DNA of 64,000 nt. Source: Streptomyces sp. NBC_00341 (GTDB lineage: Bacteria > Actinomycetota > Actinomycetes > Streptomycetales > Streptomycetaceae). Shown here one piece after another: positions 26,224 to 36,037 of this stretch (its first letter is position 1; each line of letters starts with the position of its first letter). The stretch spans positions 7,936,001-8,000,000 of the forward strand of contig NZ_CP108002.1 of the NCBI RefSeq assembly GCF_041435055.1, in the 5' to 3' direction. The position numbers were made by a program, and so were the translations under genes. The notes beneath the pieces were generated by a model, which saw only the letters and a program-made list of their open reading frames with translations, ran no database searches and was not told where the DNA came from.

Positions 26224-27756
26224 CTACGCGTAGTTGCGCAGTTCCGGCCACATCTCTCCCCAGGGGCGGCGGGGGCCCGTGCAGACGTAGACGTGGCCGC
26301 CCTGTTCGACGTTGTGCACGCCGTACGGGTTGGAGAGGGTGGCGGCCACCCGGACGTGCCGGAAGTGGCTGCGCAGCTGGGCCGCGTAGCCGGGGTCGTG
26401 CTCGGGGCCGGGGGCGATGGCCACCACGGTGGTGGCGTCCGGGTTGCCCGGACCCCACCACCAGTCGGTGTTGTGGGCACTCACGGCGGTGGGCAGTCCG
26501 GTGCCGCGACCGAGTTCGTTGACGGCGCCGGCCTCGCCGTAGTCCGCCGCGAACAACACCGCGTTCGCGCGCTGTTCGGCCGGCAGCCCGGTCCACACCT
26601 GCCGTACGGTGCCGACGAGTTGGGGCCAGCCCAGGGTCTCGCCCGAGTTCGAGCTGATGCCGTACGTCCAGGCCACCTCTGAGGGCGGCAGCACCGGCAG
26701 GACCATCACCGCGAACAGCCCGGCGGAGGCGGCGGTCGCGATCATCAGGTCACGGAGCCGGCCCGGCCGGGAGTGCAGCCGGCCGTCGAGCCCGACGGCG
26801 CCGGCCGCCAACAGGCAGACATACAGCCCGCCCAGGTAGTACACCTGGGCTCCGGTCGTCACGGCGAACAGCACGAACAGCACGGCGTACGAGGCCACTA
26901 GACACTGCCACAGCGGGCGGCCGGAGCGCCACAGGAACCGCAGGCCCGCCATCCACAGCACCGCCAGCGCCAGGCAGGACATCCCGAACTGGCCCACGAT
27001 CCAGGTGGGGATGTTCCCCGGGCCCCCGTTCTCCCCGTTCAGTGCCCGCGTCATCGCGAACATCGGCCAGCCGTGTCTCGCCTGCCACCACAGGTCGGGC
27101 AGCACGAGCAGTACGGCGATCGCGGCGCCCGCGAGCAGTCGGCGGTCGGCCACGGTCCGGCGGGCCGGGCCGAGGAGCACGGTGGCCAGCAGGACGATGC
27201 CGAAGATGGCGGCGAGGTGGTTGAACTCCGAGCCGATGCCGATCAGCGCTCCCACGGCGAGCCACCACCGGGTGTCCCCGGTGCGGCCGATCCGGACGAC
27301 CACGAGCGCGGTCGCCGCCCAGGCCAGTACTTCGTACGACGTGGTGTTGGCGATGTGCGCGCCGCCCAGCAGCACGGGCATGGTGGCGGTCGCGACCGCC
27401 GCGAGCAGCTGGGTCCGGCGCGCGCCGCCGAACTCCCGCGCCGTCAGGCCGCCCACGACGACCGTGCCCGCCGCAGCCAGCGCGGGCCACAGCCGCAGGC
27501 CCGCCTCCGAGACCCCGAACAACGACAGGGAGACCCGGGCCAGCAGCGGCGCCAGCACCGGCTGGTCCACATAGCCGGCCTGGAGGTGCCGGGCGCAGTC
27601 GAGGAAGTACAACTCGTCGATGTGGAAGCCGTAGCGCGGAGCCAGCGCCATCAGCAGGGCGAACACCAGCCCCGCGACGGCGAACACCCTCCGGTCCGGC
27701 GGAGCCGTCCGCCCGCCGGCCACGTCGCCACGCACCGTGCCCGTACTCTCCGCCAT
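26224..27756 (-). CDS. ArnT/PMT-like membrane glycosyltransferase, 510 aa
   Basis: A polytopic membrane protein of the dolichyl-phosphate-mannose-type (PMT_2, GT39/GT83) family. The first extracytoplasmic loop carries the acidic motif YGFHIDELYFLDCARHLQAGYVDQPVLAP expected of these lipid-phosphate-sugar-dependent enzymes. About eleven hydrophobic segments follow, and a soluble C-terminal domain starts near residue 375. It probably transfers a sugar from a polyprenyl-phosphate donor to an exported glycan or protein. The ATG at 27756 is followed by a short cytoplasmic tail; longer extensions contain an unlikely basic stretch. It is divergent from the MFS gene. Confidence 0.85.
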   Translation of the reverse strand: MAESTGTVRGDVAGGRTAPPDRRVFAVAGLVFALLMALAPRYGFHIDELYFLDCARHLQAGYVDQPVLAPLLARVSLSLFGVSEAGLRLWPALAAAGTVVVGGLTAREFGGARRTQLLAAVATATMPVLLGGAHIANTTSYEVLAWAATALVVVRIGRTGDTRWWLAVGALIGIGSEFNHLAAIFGIVLLATVLLGPARRTVADRRLLAGAAIAVLLVLPDLWWQARHGWPMFAMTRALNGENGGPGNIPTWIVGQFGMSCLALAVLWMAGLRFLWRSGRPLWQCLVASYAVLFVLFAVTTGAQVYYLGGLYVCLLAAGAVGLDGRLHSRPGRLRDLMIATAASAGLFAVMVLPVLPPSEVAWTYGISSNSGETLGWPQLVGTVRQVWTGLPAEQRANAVLFAADYGEAGAVNELGRGTGLPTAVSAHNTDWWWGPGNPDATTVVAIAPGPEHDPGYAAQLRSHFRHVRVAATLSNPYGVHNVEQGGHVYVCTGPRRPWGEMWPELRNYA

Positions 27757-27818
27757 CTCCGCAACCCCCCGGTCTCGGTGCCCCGGCCGCGGTGTACACG
27801 CCTTCCGAGCCGCTCGTA

Positions 27819-27854
27819 CCTTAGTCACCCGCCCGGCCTTAGTCACCCGCCGGG
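27819..27854. repeat. 18-bp tandem duplication in a divergent promoter
   Basis: CCTTAGTCACCCGCC occurs at 27819-27833 and again at 27837-27851, an 18-base period. The second copy runs into the short palindrome ACCCG-C-CGGGT. It lies between the divergent glycosyltransferase and MFS genes and could be a pair of regulator sites on one DNA face. No regulator gene is adjacent. Confidence 0.5.
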
Positions 27855-28000
27855 TGGGCGGTGAAGTACCCGGTGCACCCGGTGTCCCGGGTGGACGAAC
27901 GGCCGCCGCACCGGAGTATCAGGACTGGCCGTGCCCGGGGCCCGGGAATAGCTTGGCTCCCGTACGCGGCCGAGGTACCTCCGACGGGCGGGATGGTCCG

Positions 28001-29716
28001 ATGCAGAGCACAGCCGTACGCCTCGGCGGCGCCGAGGATCCCCTGGGTCCGGGCTACAAGTGGATCGCCCTGTCGAACACCACGCTGGGTGTGCTGATCG
28101 CGACGATCAACCTGTCGATCATCCTCATCGCGCTGCCGGACATCTTCCGCGGCATCGGAGTGGACCCCCTGCAGCCGGGCAACACGAGCCTGCTGCTCTG
28201 GCTGATCATGAGTTACATGGTCGTCACCGCGGTGCTGGTGGTGAGCTTCGGCCGGCTGGGTGACATGTACGGCCGGGTCCGGATGTACAACCTGGGGTTC
28301 GCGGTCTTCACGCTCTTCTCCGTACTGCTCTCCGTGACCTGGATGCACGGCACCGCCGGCGCCCTGTGGCTGATCGGGATGCGGGTGCTCCAGGGCGTCG
28401 GCGGAGCGATGCTGATGGCGAACTCGAACGCCATCCTCACCGACGCCTTCCCGCCCCGGCAGCGCGGTCTCGCCCTGGGGCTCAACCAGGTCGCGGCGAT
28501 CGCGGGCTCTTTCATGGGACTCGTGCTCGGCGGGCTGCTCGGTCCCTTCGACTGGCACCTGGTGTTCCTGGTCTCCGTGCCGATCGGACTGTTCGGCACG
28601 GTCTGGGCCTATCTGAAGCTGCACGACACCGGCGTCCGCACCCCGGCCCGGATCGACCGGTGGGGCAACCTGACCTTCGCGGCCGGTCTGATCGCCGTAC
28701 TGTCCGGCATCACGTACGGCATCCAGCCCTACGGCGGCAACACGATGGGGTGGACCAACCCGTGGGTGATCACCGCGATCGTCGGCGGGCTGGCCGTGCT
28801 GGGGCTCTTCTGCCTGATCGAGACCCGGGTCGCCCAGCCGATGTTCCATCTGGCGCTGTTCCGCATCCGGGCCTTCACGGCGGGGAACGTGGCGAGTCTC
28901 CTGGCGTCCCTGGGGCGCGGCGGCCTGATGTTCATCCTGATCATCTGGCTCCAGGGGATCTGGCTGCCCCGGCACGGCTACGGCTTCGAGCAGACCCCGC
29001 TGTGGGCCGGTATCTACATGCTGCCGCTGACGATCGGTTTCCTGATCGCCGGCCCGTTCTCCGGGTGGGCCTCCGACCGCTACGGTGCCCGGCTCTTCAC
29101 CACCGGCGGCATGCTCCTGGCCGCCGCCACCTTCGTGGCGCTCAAAGAACTGCCGGTCGATTTCGACTACTGGCTCTTCGCCCTGATCCTGCTCGTCAAC
29201 GGGCTGGCCATGGGGCTCTTCGCCTCGCCCAACCGGGCGGCGATCATGAACAGTCTGCCGCCGGACCAGCGGGGGGTGGGCGCGGGGATCAGTACCACCT
29301 TCCAGAACTCGGCCACGGTGCTGTCGATCGGCATCTTCTTCTCGCTGATGATCGCCGGGCTGGCGAGCTCGCTGCCCGACACGCTGGCCCACGGACTCAC
29401 CGAGCAGGGCGTGCCGCCCGCCGACGCGGCACGCGTCGCGGCCCTGCCACCGGTCGGCGTGCTGTTCGCGGCGCTCCTGGGGTACAACCCGGTACGCAGC
29501 CTGCTCGGCCCGGAGACCCTGGCGCAGCTGCCCACCAGCCACGCCGACTACCTCACCGGGCGGGCCTTCTTCCCGACGCTGATCTCCGGACCGTTCGAGC
29601 AGGGCCTCTCCGTGGCCTTCGACTTCGCCATCGCTGCGTGCCTGGTGGCCGCGGTCGTCTCGCTGCTCCGCGGCGGCCGTTACATCCACGGCGAGACGGA
29701 GACCGCGAAGGCGTGA
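28001..29716 (+). CDS. MFS drug/metabolite exporter, DHA2 type, 571 aa
   Basis: A proton-driven major facilitator with about fourteen transmembrane segments, typical of the DHA2 (EmrB/QacA) subfamily. Motif A appears as FGRLGDMYGRVRMYNLGF in loop 2-3. Helix 5 carries the antiporter-type sequence LNQVAAIAGSFMGLVLGGLLGPFDWHLVFLVSVPIG. It should export drugs or secondary metabolites. The ATG at 28001 lies about 9 bases after a GGGCGGG stretch. Upstream in-frame starts would read through the promoter repeats. Confidence 0.9.
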   Translation: MQSTAVRLGGAEDPLGPGYKWIALSNTTLGVLIATINLSIILIALPDIFRGIGVDPLQPGNTSLLLWLIMSYMVVTAVLVVSFGRLGDMYGRVRMYNLGFAVFTLFSVLLSVTWMHGTAGALWLIGMRVLQGVGGAMLMANSNAILTDAFPPRQRGLALGLNQVAAIAGSFMGLVLGGLLGPFDWHLVFLVSVPIGLFGTVWAYLKLHDTGVRTPARIDRWGNLTFAAGLIAVLSGITYGIQPYGGNTMGWTNPWVITAIVGGLAVLGLFCLIETRVAQPMFHLALFRIRAFTAGNVASLLASLGRGGLMFILIIWLQGIWLPRHGYGFEQTPLWAGIYMLPLTIGFLIAGPFSGWASDRYGARLFTTGGMLLAAATFVALKELPVDFDYWLFALILLVNGLAMGLFASPNRAAIMNSLPPDQRGVGAGISTTFQNSATVLSIGIFFSLMIAGLASSLPDTLAHGLTEQGVPPADAARVAALPPVGVLFAALLGYNPVRSLLGPETLAQLPTSHADYLTGRAFFPTLISGPFEQGLSVAFDFAIAACLVAAVVSLLRGGRYIHGETETAKA

Positions 29717-29756
29717 CGCCCCGGCGCCCCACCGTCCGCCGCGCCCGCCGGGACCG

Positions 29757-31154
29757 TCAGCGGCGGCGCAGTCGCAGCGGGGCGTACACGGCGAGGGCCG
29801 CGAGGAACGCCACCCCGTAGGCGAGGTCCGCCCCGTGCAGCGCCCGCGCCACCGGGCCCACGTACAGGCCGGTGCTCATGAACGGCACCGCCGCGGCGAA
29901 GGCGGCGGCGAACGCGGTGAGCGCGGGCCACCACGGCTGGGGGCGGGAGCTCTCGGCGGCCAGGTCGACGGGGGAGCCGCCGCGCGCCCTCGCCCGGACG
30001 ATCCAGTCGACGGCCACGATCGCGACGAACCCGGGGATCCAGTAGCCGACGAGCAGCAGCACGTTCTGGAAGCGGGCGGTGGTGTCGGCCGCGTGCATCC
30101 ACAGGACGAGGGGGAAGCCGAGGGCGGCGGCGAGCGCGGCGGCGACGGGGCGCGGCAGGCGAACGCCCATGGTCTGCAGCGCCAGCGAGCCGCTGTAGTC
30201 GTTCATGGCGTTGCTGCACAGCGCGGCGAGTGCCACGGCGAGCAGCCCGAACGCCCCGAGCGCGCCCCCGCCCAGCAGGGTGTCGATGCCGTGCGCGGTC
30301 TGGTCGGTGAAGACGGACGCGCCCCACAGGCCGAGCGTCTGGACCGCCACGAACGAGACGCTGATGCCGAGCAGAGTGCACCAGAACATCCGGGGCCGTG
30401 ACGTGGTGCGCGGCAGGTAGCGGCTGAAGTCGCTGGCGTACGGCGCCCAGGACAGCGCCAGGCTGAGGGCGATCGTGCACGTCAGGACGAACGCGCCCGC
30501 CCGGTCCGCGCCGTGTGCGGTGCCGGTCGCGGCGGGGTGGACCCCGTCCAGGAGCTTCGTGGCGAGCACCGCGAAGGCGGCGGCGAGGACGAAGGTCATC
30601 ACGGTCTGGAGCCGGTGGATCACCTCGTACCCGAGGACGCCGAGCGCGCCCTGGGCCGCCATCATGGCCAGCACTCCGAGCCAGAAGGGCCAGCCGCACA
30701 GCTGGGCCAGCGCCTCCCCGCCGAACAGCCCGATCAGCGCGTCCCAGGCGATGGAGGACAGCCACTGGAGCGTGCCCGGCAGCACCACACCCCGGCCGAA
30801 CGCCAGCCGGGCGAGCGGGAGTTGTCCGGCGCCTGTCTGGCTGCCCCAGGTGCCCAGATACGCGGTGGGCACGGCGCCCACGAGGGTGCCGAGCACGACG
30901 GCGGTGAGCGCCGTGGCGAAGTCCAGGCCCAGGGCGATGCCGACGGTGCCGGTGAAGACCCCGGTCATGGTCAGGTTGGGGGCGAACCAGACGGTGAACA
31001 GCCGGCCGGGCCCGCCGTAGCGGCGGTCCTCGGGGACGGGGGCTATCCCGTGCGCCTCGACGCGCAGATCGCCCGGGGCGGTGGGCATCCGTCCGTCGAA
31101 CGCGGGCCGCGCGTCCGTGGCCGCGCGCTCGTCCTGGGCATACGGCAATGACAT
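29757..31154 (-). CDS. cytX: NCS1-family transporter, putative hydroxymethylpyrimidine importer CytX, 465 aa
   Basis: A twelve-helix nucleobase:cation symporter-1 protein resembling cytosine permease (GGPGRLFTVWFAPNLTMTGVFTGTVGIALGLDF; WAPYASDFSRYLP). Cytosine permease-like genes under a TPP riboswitch are known as cytX and are assigned to uptake of the thiamine pyrimidine precursor HMP. A canonical TPP aptamer sits directly in the leader, with the Shine-Dalgarno GGAGGG inside its last conserved strand, so expression should fall when thiamine pyrophosphate is abundant. The gene has no thiamine enzyme next to it. The transporter fold is certain; the substrate follows from the riboswitch. Confidence 0.9.
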   Translation of the reverse strand: MSLPYAQDERAATDARPAFDGRMPTAPGDLRVEAHGIAPVPEDRRYGGPGRLFTVWFAPNLTMTGVFTGTVGIALGLDFATALTAVVLGTLVGAVPTAYLGTWGSQTGAGQLPLARLAFGRGVVLPGTLQWLSSIAWDALIGLFGGEALAQLCGWPFWLGVLAMMAAQGALGVLGYEVIHRLQTVMTFVLAAAFAVLATKLLDGVHPAATGTAHGADRAGAFVLTCTIALSLALSWAPYASDFSRYLPRTTSRPRMFWCTLLGISVSFVAVQTLGLWGASVFTDQTAHGIDTLLGGGALGAFGLLAVALAALCSNAMNDYSGSLALQTMGVRLPRPVAAALAAALGFPLVLWMHAADTTARFQNVLLLVGYWIPGFVAIVAVDWIVRARARGGSPVDLAAESSRPQPWWPALTAFAAAFAAAVPFMSTGLYVGPVARALHGADLAYGVAFLAALAVYAPLRLRRR

Positions 31155-31158
31155 GAAG

Positions 31159-31232
31159 ACATCCCTCCGCCAGTGCTAACTGGTTCAGGTTCGACGGGTG
31201 TGTTCTCAGCCCCTGTGCGGGGCACCCCGTGT
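31159..31232 (-). promoter_or_regulatory. TPP riboswitch (THI element) controlling cytX
   Basis: On the minus strand the conserved blocks appear in order: GGGGTGCC (31228-31221), GGGCTGAGA around 31209-31204, GAACCTGA (31192-31185) and GGAGGGA (31168-31162), with a closing P1 pair ACA/TGT. The ribosome site GGAGGG lies in the last block, 8 bases ahead of the cytX ATG, so ligand binding should block translation directly. Confidence 0.95.
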
Positions 31233-31295
31233 CCGGTGAGGCGGCCAGGATAGCCGGGTGTGCGCGGAGCGCGACGGGAGGGGTGAAGGCGACGG

Positions 31296-32261
31296 TCAGA
31301 CCGTGAGCGCGCAGCGGAAGCCGCCGTGGCCGGTCGTGCTGTCGGGGGTGTTGGAGGTGCGGGCGGCGACGCGGTAGCGGTTGCAGTAGGAGCGGTGGCA
31401 CAGGTGCGAGCCGCCGCGCAGCACCCGGTTCTCGCCGTGCGGCGGGCCGGTGGGGTCGGTCCGGGTCGCGGGGTGCTCGGCGGTGTGCCAGTCGGTGCTG
31501 AACCGGTCGGCGCACCACTCCCAGACGTTGCCCGAGGCGTTGTACAGGCCGAAGCCGTTGGGGGCGTAGGCCTTGACGGGTGCCGTGCCCGCGTAGCCGT
31601 CCTCGCGGGTGTTGCGTACCGGGAAGTCGCCCTGCCAGATGTTGCAGCGGTGCCGGCCGTTCGGGGTCAGTTCGTCGCCCCAGGGGAACCGGGCCCGGAC
31701 GAGGCCGCCCCGGGCGGCCTTCTCCCATTCGGCCTCGGTGGGCAGCCGCTTGCCGGCCCACCGGGCGTAGGCCGTCGCGTCGTTCCACGACATGTGGACC
31801 ACTGGGTGGTCCCGGCGGTCGCCGACCGAGGTGCCCGGCCCCTCGGGTGCCCGCCAGTGGGCTCCGGTCACCGCCCGCCACCAGGGGGCGCCGGGCACGG
31901 TGCCCGGCAGTACGGCACGGCGCGCCTCCGGTGGGATGAAGGACCCGAACACGTAGGACCAGCCGATGAGTTCGGCCTCGGTGCGATAGCCGGTGGCCTT
32001 GACGAAGACCGCGAACCGGGCATTGCTGACGCAGGCCGCGTCGATATGGAACGCCCCGGTCGTGACCTCCCGTACGGGCCCCTCGCCGTCGTCCGGGAAC
32101 GCGTCCTCGTCCTCGCCGCCCATCAGGAACGGTCCGCCCGGTACGGCGACCATGCCGCGCAGGAGGTCGGCCCGGCCTCGCACCGGGACGGCGAAGTCCG
32201 CCGGGGGAGCGGCGGGCGCCGTCCGGGTGCTCTCGCGGGCGGGACCGCAGCAGGCGCTCAC
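31296..32261 (-). CDS. Formylglycine-generating enzyme (FGE/SUMF1 type), 321 aa
   Basis: A sulfatase-maturing oxidase that turns the active-site Cys of sulfatases into formylglycine using O2 and copper. The family core starts with MVAVPGGPFLMGGEDEDAFPDDGEGP and continues through LPTEAEWEKAARGG and GNVWEWCAD. The catalytic pair is Cys288 and Cys293 in GGSHLCHRSYCNRYR, the same five-residue spacing as in the S. coelicolor enzyme, which has a similar length. The GTG start overlaps the ROK stop by 4 bases, so the two are coupled. A sulfatase with an intact CxPxR site is encoded divergently 1.4 kb away and is the likely substrate. Confidence 0.95.
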   Translation of the reverse strand: MSACCGPARESTRTAPAAPPADFAVPVRGRADLLRGMVAVPGGPFLMGGEDEDAFPDDGEGPVREVTTGAFHIDAACVSNARFAVFVKATGYRTEAELIGWSYVFGSFIPPEARRAVLPGTVPGAPWWRAVTGAHWRAPEGPGTSVGDRRDHPVVHMSWNDATAYARWAGKRLPTEAEWEKAARGGLVRARFPWGDELTPNGRHRCNIWQGDFPVRNTREDGYAGTAPVKAYAPNGFGLYNASGNVWEWCADRFSTDWHTAEHPATRTDPTGPPHGENRVLRGGSHLCHRSYCNRYRVAARTSNTPDSTTGHGGFRCALTV

Positions 32262-33481
32262 CGCGCGGACCCGGTGCCGGGCGCGCCGGGCGCCGGCCGG
32301 TCGAGGAGCTCCTCCAGGTCCTGGCCGGTGGTGCGCAGCAGCAGGGCCACCCCGCCGAGCGCGGCTGCCTCCCCGCCCAGGGTGGAGCCGCGCACCTCGA
32401 TGGTGCGGGGGGCGGACGGCAGTGAGAGTGCGGCCAGTTGTTGCCGGATGGGGGTGAGGACGAGGCCGTCCAGGGCCGCCGGTTCGCCGTAGACGACGAT
32501 GCACTCGGGGTCCACCTGTGCGGCGAGGGCGGCCAGTACCCGGCCCGCCACGAGGGCCGCGGTCCGGACGACGTCCGCGGCGTCCGGCTGGCCCCCGGCG
32601 GCGAGCGCGACGAGCTCGGCGGCGTCCCGCGCGGTGACCCCGCGATCGGCGCACGCGGCGAGCAGCGCGGGGACGGAGATGAGTCCCTCCAGGCAGCCGC
32701 GGCCACCGCAGTGGCAGGGCTTTCCCTCGGGGTCGCAGCTGGTGTGGCCGATCTCGCCGGCCGCGCCATGGGCGCCGTGCACCAGTGAGCCGTTGACGAC
32801 GAGTCCGCCACCGACCCCTTCCGACCAGCGCAGATAGACGGCGTTGTCGAAGCCGCGGGCGGCGCCCCAGGTCACTTCTGCGAGTGCGGCGAGCCGGGAG
32901 TTGTTGTCCGTGAGGACGGGGGCGTCGAAGTGCCTGCCCAGTTCGGCGGCGACGTGCCCGGCGAACGGTGTCATCGTGCGGGGGTCGCCGGAGGCCGGGT
33001 TCTGTACGAAGCCGGGGAGGCCGAGGCCGATGCCCTGGACCGGGGCGAGGCTGATGTTCTCCCGCCGCACCAGCTCCTCGACGCCTCTGATCGCCTGCGC
33101 GGCGCGTTCCGCGGCGCCGCTGTCCGCAGGGACGGGGGCGCTGTACCGGCCGACGACCTCATGGGCGCAGTTCGCCACGACGACATGGATGCGGTGGCGC
33201 TGGAGGTCGATGCCGATCAGCTCCGCCCCGCGGGAGTTGAGCGAGATCTCCAGAGCCGGACGGCCTCGGCCGCGCGGTTGCTCCGGGTCGGGGGCCGGCT
33301 GTTCGACGACGGCCTTGCGTTCCAGCAGATCGGACACGATCGCGAACAGGGTGGTACGGGAGAGCCCGACCCGCTCCTTCAGCTCACCGCGGCTCAGCGC
33401 GCCCGACCTGCGCAGTTCACCGAGTACGGCGGCTTCATTGGCCCTGCGCAGGCGCTGCAGGGCATCGGTGCGTTCCGTCAT
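32258..33481 (-). CDS. ROK-family transcriptional regulator, 407 aa
   Basis: An N-terminal MarR-like HTH (ALSRGELKERVGLSRTTLFAIVSDLLERKAV) precedes a ROK sugar-binding/kinase-like domain. The zinc motif CHCGGRGCLEGL is intact, as is GVGGGLVVNGSLVHGAHGAAGEIGH around the His ligand. ROK repressors usually sense a sugar or sugar phosphate. The gene is divergent from the sulfatase-transport operon and coupled to the maturase gene, so it probably controls both. The ATG at 33481 has a poor ribosome site; the longer frame to 33739 would cross the divergent promoter and is rejected. Confidence 0.88.
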   Translation of the reverse strand: MTERTDALQRLRRANEAAVLGELRRSGALSRGELKERVGLSRTTLFAIVSDLLERKAVVEQPAPDPEQPRGRGRPALEISLNSRGAELIGIDLQRHRIHVVVANCAHEVVGRYSAPVPADSGAAERAAQAIRGVEELVRRENISLAPVQGIGLGLPGFVQNPASGDPRTMTPFAGHVAAELGRHFDAPVLTDNNSRLAALAEVTWGAARGFDNAVYLRWSEGVGGGLVVNGSLVHGAHGAAGEIGHTSCDPEGKPCHCGGRGCLEGLISVPALLAACADRGVTARDAAELVALAAGGQPDAADVVRTAALVAGRVLAALAAQVDPECIVVYGEPAALDGLVLTPIRQQLAALSLPSAPRTIEVRGSTLGGEAAALGGVALLLRTTGQDLEELLDRPAPGAPGTGSAR

Positions 33482-33555
33482 GGACGCATGGTCGATCGGG
33501 GCAGGGCTTTCTGTCAACGCGCCGGACGAATTCACACAATGTTTATTCCCAAGGG

Positions 33556-33585
33556 TTGACGTAAAAAAGTCGGCGTCCCTACAGT
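33556..33585 (+). promoter_or_regulatory. Promoter of the sulfatase operon
   Basis: TTGACG (33556-33561) and TACAGT (33580-33585), separated by 18 bases, match a sigma-70/HrdB-type promoter about 100 bases before the sulfatase start. An A tract lies in the spacer. The surrounding A/T-rich stretch from 33538 is the likely ROK operator. Confidence 0.6.
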
Positions 33586-33686
33586 TCCGGTCAGCCGACT
33601 GCACCGGCACCTGCCGAAGCACCGCCGGACCGGTATCGGCCGGGTTCCCGGCAGCACACCGAGCGACCACCGAAAGGGCGGCCCGA

Positions 33687-35174
33687 GTGGCTCCGCGCAA
33701 CGTCCTGTTCCTGATGACCGACCAACACCGGGTCGACACTTTGGGCTGTTACGGCAACCCACTCGTCGACACCCCGGCCCTCGACGCCCTGGCGGCCGCG
33801 GGAACCCGGTTCGACCGCTTCTACACCCCGACCGCGATCTGCACCCCGGCCCGCGCCTCGCTGGCCACCGGCCTCCACCCCTTCCGCCACGGGATGCTGA
33901 ACAACCCCGAGCGCAACGGCGGGAGCAAGGACGAACTCTCCGACGAAGACCCCATGCTCTGGAGCCGGTTGACGGAACGGGGTTACTCGGTGGGCCATGT
34001 AGGCAAATGGCACATCGGCCGCGAGCGAGGCCCCGAGTTCTACGGCCTGGACGGCGAACACCTGCCCGGCGCCCTCAACCCCGTACACCACCCCTCGTAC
34101 GAGAAGTGGCTGGAGGACAACGGCTTCCCGCCCTTCGCGGTACGCGAACCCGTCTTCGGGACCGCCGCCAACGGAACCGGGCGCGGGCACCTCATCGCGG
34201 GCCGGCTCCAGCAGCCCGCGGAGGCCACCATGGAGGCCTTCCTCACCGACCGCGCACTCGGCCTGCTGGACCGCTACGCCGGCGAATGGAAGGCCGACGG
34301 CAAGCCGTTCATGCTGTCCTGCCACTGGTACGGCCCGCATCTTCCGTACCTGATCCCCGACAGCTACTACGACCTGTACGACCCCGACGACGTCCCGCTG
34401 CCCGCCTCGATGGCCGAGACCTTCGCCGGGAAGCCCGAGGTGCAGCGCCAGTACAGCGCGTACTGGTCCTCGGACGGATTCGACGCCGCCGCCTGGCGCA
34501 AGCTGATCGCCGTCTACTGGGGCTACGTCACGATGATCGACCACCAGGCCGGGAGGCTCATCGCGGCGCTCAAGGAACACGGCCTGTGGGACGAAACGGC
34601 GGTCTTCTTCACCGCCGACCACGGTGAGTTCACCGGTGCCCACCGGCTCAATGACAAGGGCCCGGCCATGTACGAGGACATCTACAGGATTCCCGGCATC
34701 GCCCGGATCCCCGGCGCCCCGGCCCAGGTCAGCGATGACTTCGCCAGTCTGATCGACCTCAACCCGACCATTCTCGAACTGGCCGGAGCGCCCGTGCCGG
34801 ACCAGTGCGACGGCGCCAGCCTGCTGCCCCTGCTGCACGGGGCCGACGCGGGGGACACCCGCGACGAGATCGTCGCCGAATTCCACGGCCACCACTTCCC
34901 GTACTCGCAGCGCATGCTCCGCGACCGGCGCCACAAGCTGGTCCACAACCCGGAGAGCGTGCACGAGCTCTACGACCTGGAGGCCGACCCGCACGAACTG
35001 CACAACGTGTACGACGCGCCCGCCTACGCGGACGTCCGGCGCGACCTCACCGTGCGGCTCTACCGCGAACTGCTGCGCCGCGGCGACCCGGCGTACTCCT
35101 GGATGAGCTACATGGCCGACATCGGCGGCGACCGTGCCGCAGACGTCGACGGCGTCGCGGAGGAAGTGGCATGA
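33687..35174 (+). CDS. Sulfatase (formylglycine type), 495 aa
   Basis: A cysteine-type sulfatase of the alkaline phosphatase superfamily. The N-terminal metal site [20 protein letters not shown] is followed by the modification motif [11 protein letters not shown], with Cys52 the residue converted to formylglycine. Later metal and substrate positions include GKWHIG and the ADHGEF block. No signal peptide is visible, so it probably works in the cytoplasm on an imported sulfate ester. The GTG follows AAAGGG by about 8 bases. It is the first gene of a run of five, with its stop overlapping the permease start. Choline-, aryl- or sugar-sulfatase activity cannot be distinguished by eye. Confidence 0.93.
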   Translation: MAPRNVLFLMTDQHRVDTLGCYGNPLVDTPALDALAAAGTRFDRFYTPTAICTPARASLATGLHPFRHGMLNNPERNGGSKDELSDEDPMLWSRLTERGYSVGHVGKWHIGRERGPEFYGLDGEHLPGALNPVHHPSYEKWLEDNGFPPFAVREPVFGTAANGTGRGHLIAGRLQQPAEATMEAFLTDRALGLLDRYAGEWKADGKPFMLSCHWYGPHLPYLIPDSYYDLYDPDDVPLPASMAETFAGKPEVQRQYSAYWSSDGFDAAAWRKLIAVYWGYVTMIDHQAGRLIAALKEHGLWDETAVFFTADHGEFTGAHRLNDKGPAMYEDIYRIPGIARIPGAPAQVSDDFASLIDLNPTILELAGAPVPDQCDGASLLPLLHGADAGDTRDEIVAEFHGHHFPYSQRMLRDRRHKLVHNPESVHELYDLEADPHELHNVYDAPAYADVRRDLTVRLYRELLRRGDPAYSWMSYMADIGGDRAADVDGVAEEVA

Positions 35175-36034
35175 AGACACCGGCCGAAGCTCCCGTGGAA
35201 CACCGGGACGAGCGCGCGGCCCCGGCAGCGGAAGGCACGAAGAGCCCCGAGCGCACGGGGGACACCGGGAAGAAGCCGCGCGGCACCGGCCGTCTCACCG
35301 ACGTGCTGCTGGCCCTCGCCTCCGCCGCGCTCGGCCTGCTCGCCTGGGGCATCCTCGCGAACAGCGGCATCGACGGCTTCCCCGGACCGGTCGTGGTGGC
35401 CCGCCGCGCGGGTGAACTCATCGCGGACGGAACCCTGTTCAGCGACGCGGGCGCCAGCCTCAAGCGGGTCCTGACCGGCTACGTGCTCGGCGTCGTCCTG
35501 GCGGTCCCGGTCGGCTTCCTGATGGGCTGGTACCCGGTCGTCCGCAGGCTGATCGAGCCCTGGCTGCAGTTCTTCCGGATGGTGCCGCCGCTCGCGATCA
35601 TCCCGCTCGCCATCGTCCTCATGGGCATCGACGAGACCCCGAAGATCTTCGTGATCTTCCTGGCCTCGTTCCTGTCGTCCGTCGTCTCCACCTTCCAGGG
35701 CGTCGTCGCCGTCGACGTCACCCTCGTCAACGCCGCCCGGGTGCTCGGCGCCCGTGATCCGCAGGTCTTCATCGGCGTCGTCGTGCCCGCCTCCACCCCG
35801 TTCATCCTGGTCGGCATGCGGATCGGGCTCGGTGCCTCCTGGGCGACCGTCGTCGCCGCCGAACTCATCGCGGCCCAGGGCGGACTGGGCTTCCGGATGC
35901 AGCAGGCCCAGCTCTACTACGACCTGCCGACCATCTTCGTCCAGCTCATCGCGATCGGCGCGATCGGCCTCGCCATGGACCGGCTGCTGCTCCTCGCCGA
36001 GCGCCGGCTCACCCACTGGCAGGAACGGCGGTAA
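35171..36034 (+). CDS. ABC transporter permease, SsuC/TauC type, 287 aa
   Basis: An integral membrane subunit with six hydrophobic segments of the nitrate/sulfonate/taurine importer class. A charged N-terminal tail of about 40 residues precedes helix 1. The EAA-type loop is visible as [35 protein letters not shown]. The ATG overlaps the sulfatase stop by 4 bases. With the ATPase and the binding lipoprotein downstream it makes a complete importer, probably for the sulfated substrate of the upstream enzyme. Confidence 0.92.
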   Translation: MKTPAEAPVEHRDERAAPAAEGTKSPERTGDTGKKPRGTGRLTDVLLALASAALGLLAWGILANSGIDGFPGPVVVARRAGELIADGTLFSDAGASLKRVLTGYVLGVVLAVPVGFLMGWYPVVRRLIEPWLQFFRMVPPLAIIPLAIVLMGIDETPKIFVIFLASFLSSVVSTFQGVVAVDVTLVNAARVLGARDPQVFIGVVVPASTPFILVGMRIGLGASWATVVAAELIAAQGGLGFRMQQAQLYYDLPTIFVQLIAIGAIGLAMDRLLLLAERRLTHWQERR

Positions 36035-36037
36035 ACC

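Noticed and set aside
27839..29689. Long open frame on the minus strand opposite the MFS gene (616 codons)
   Set aside because: It is the mirror of a high-GC gene: the product is rich in Arg, Glu, Gln and Gly, shows no domain and matches the MFS codon bias in antisense.
33482..33739. N-terminal extension of the ROK regulator
   Set aside because: It would cross the divergent promoter of the sulfatase operon; ATG 33481 begins the HTH directly.
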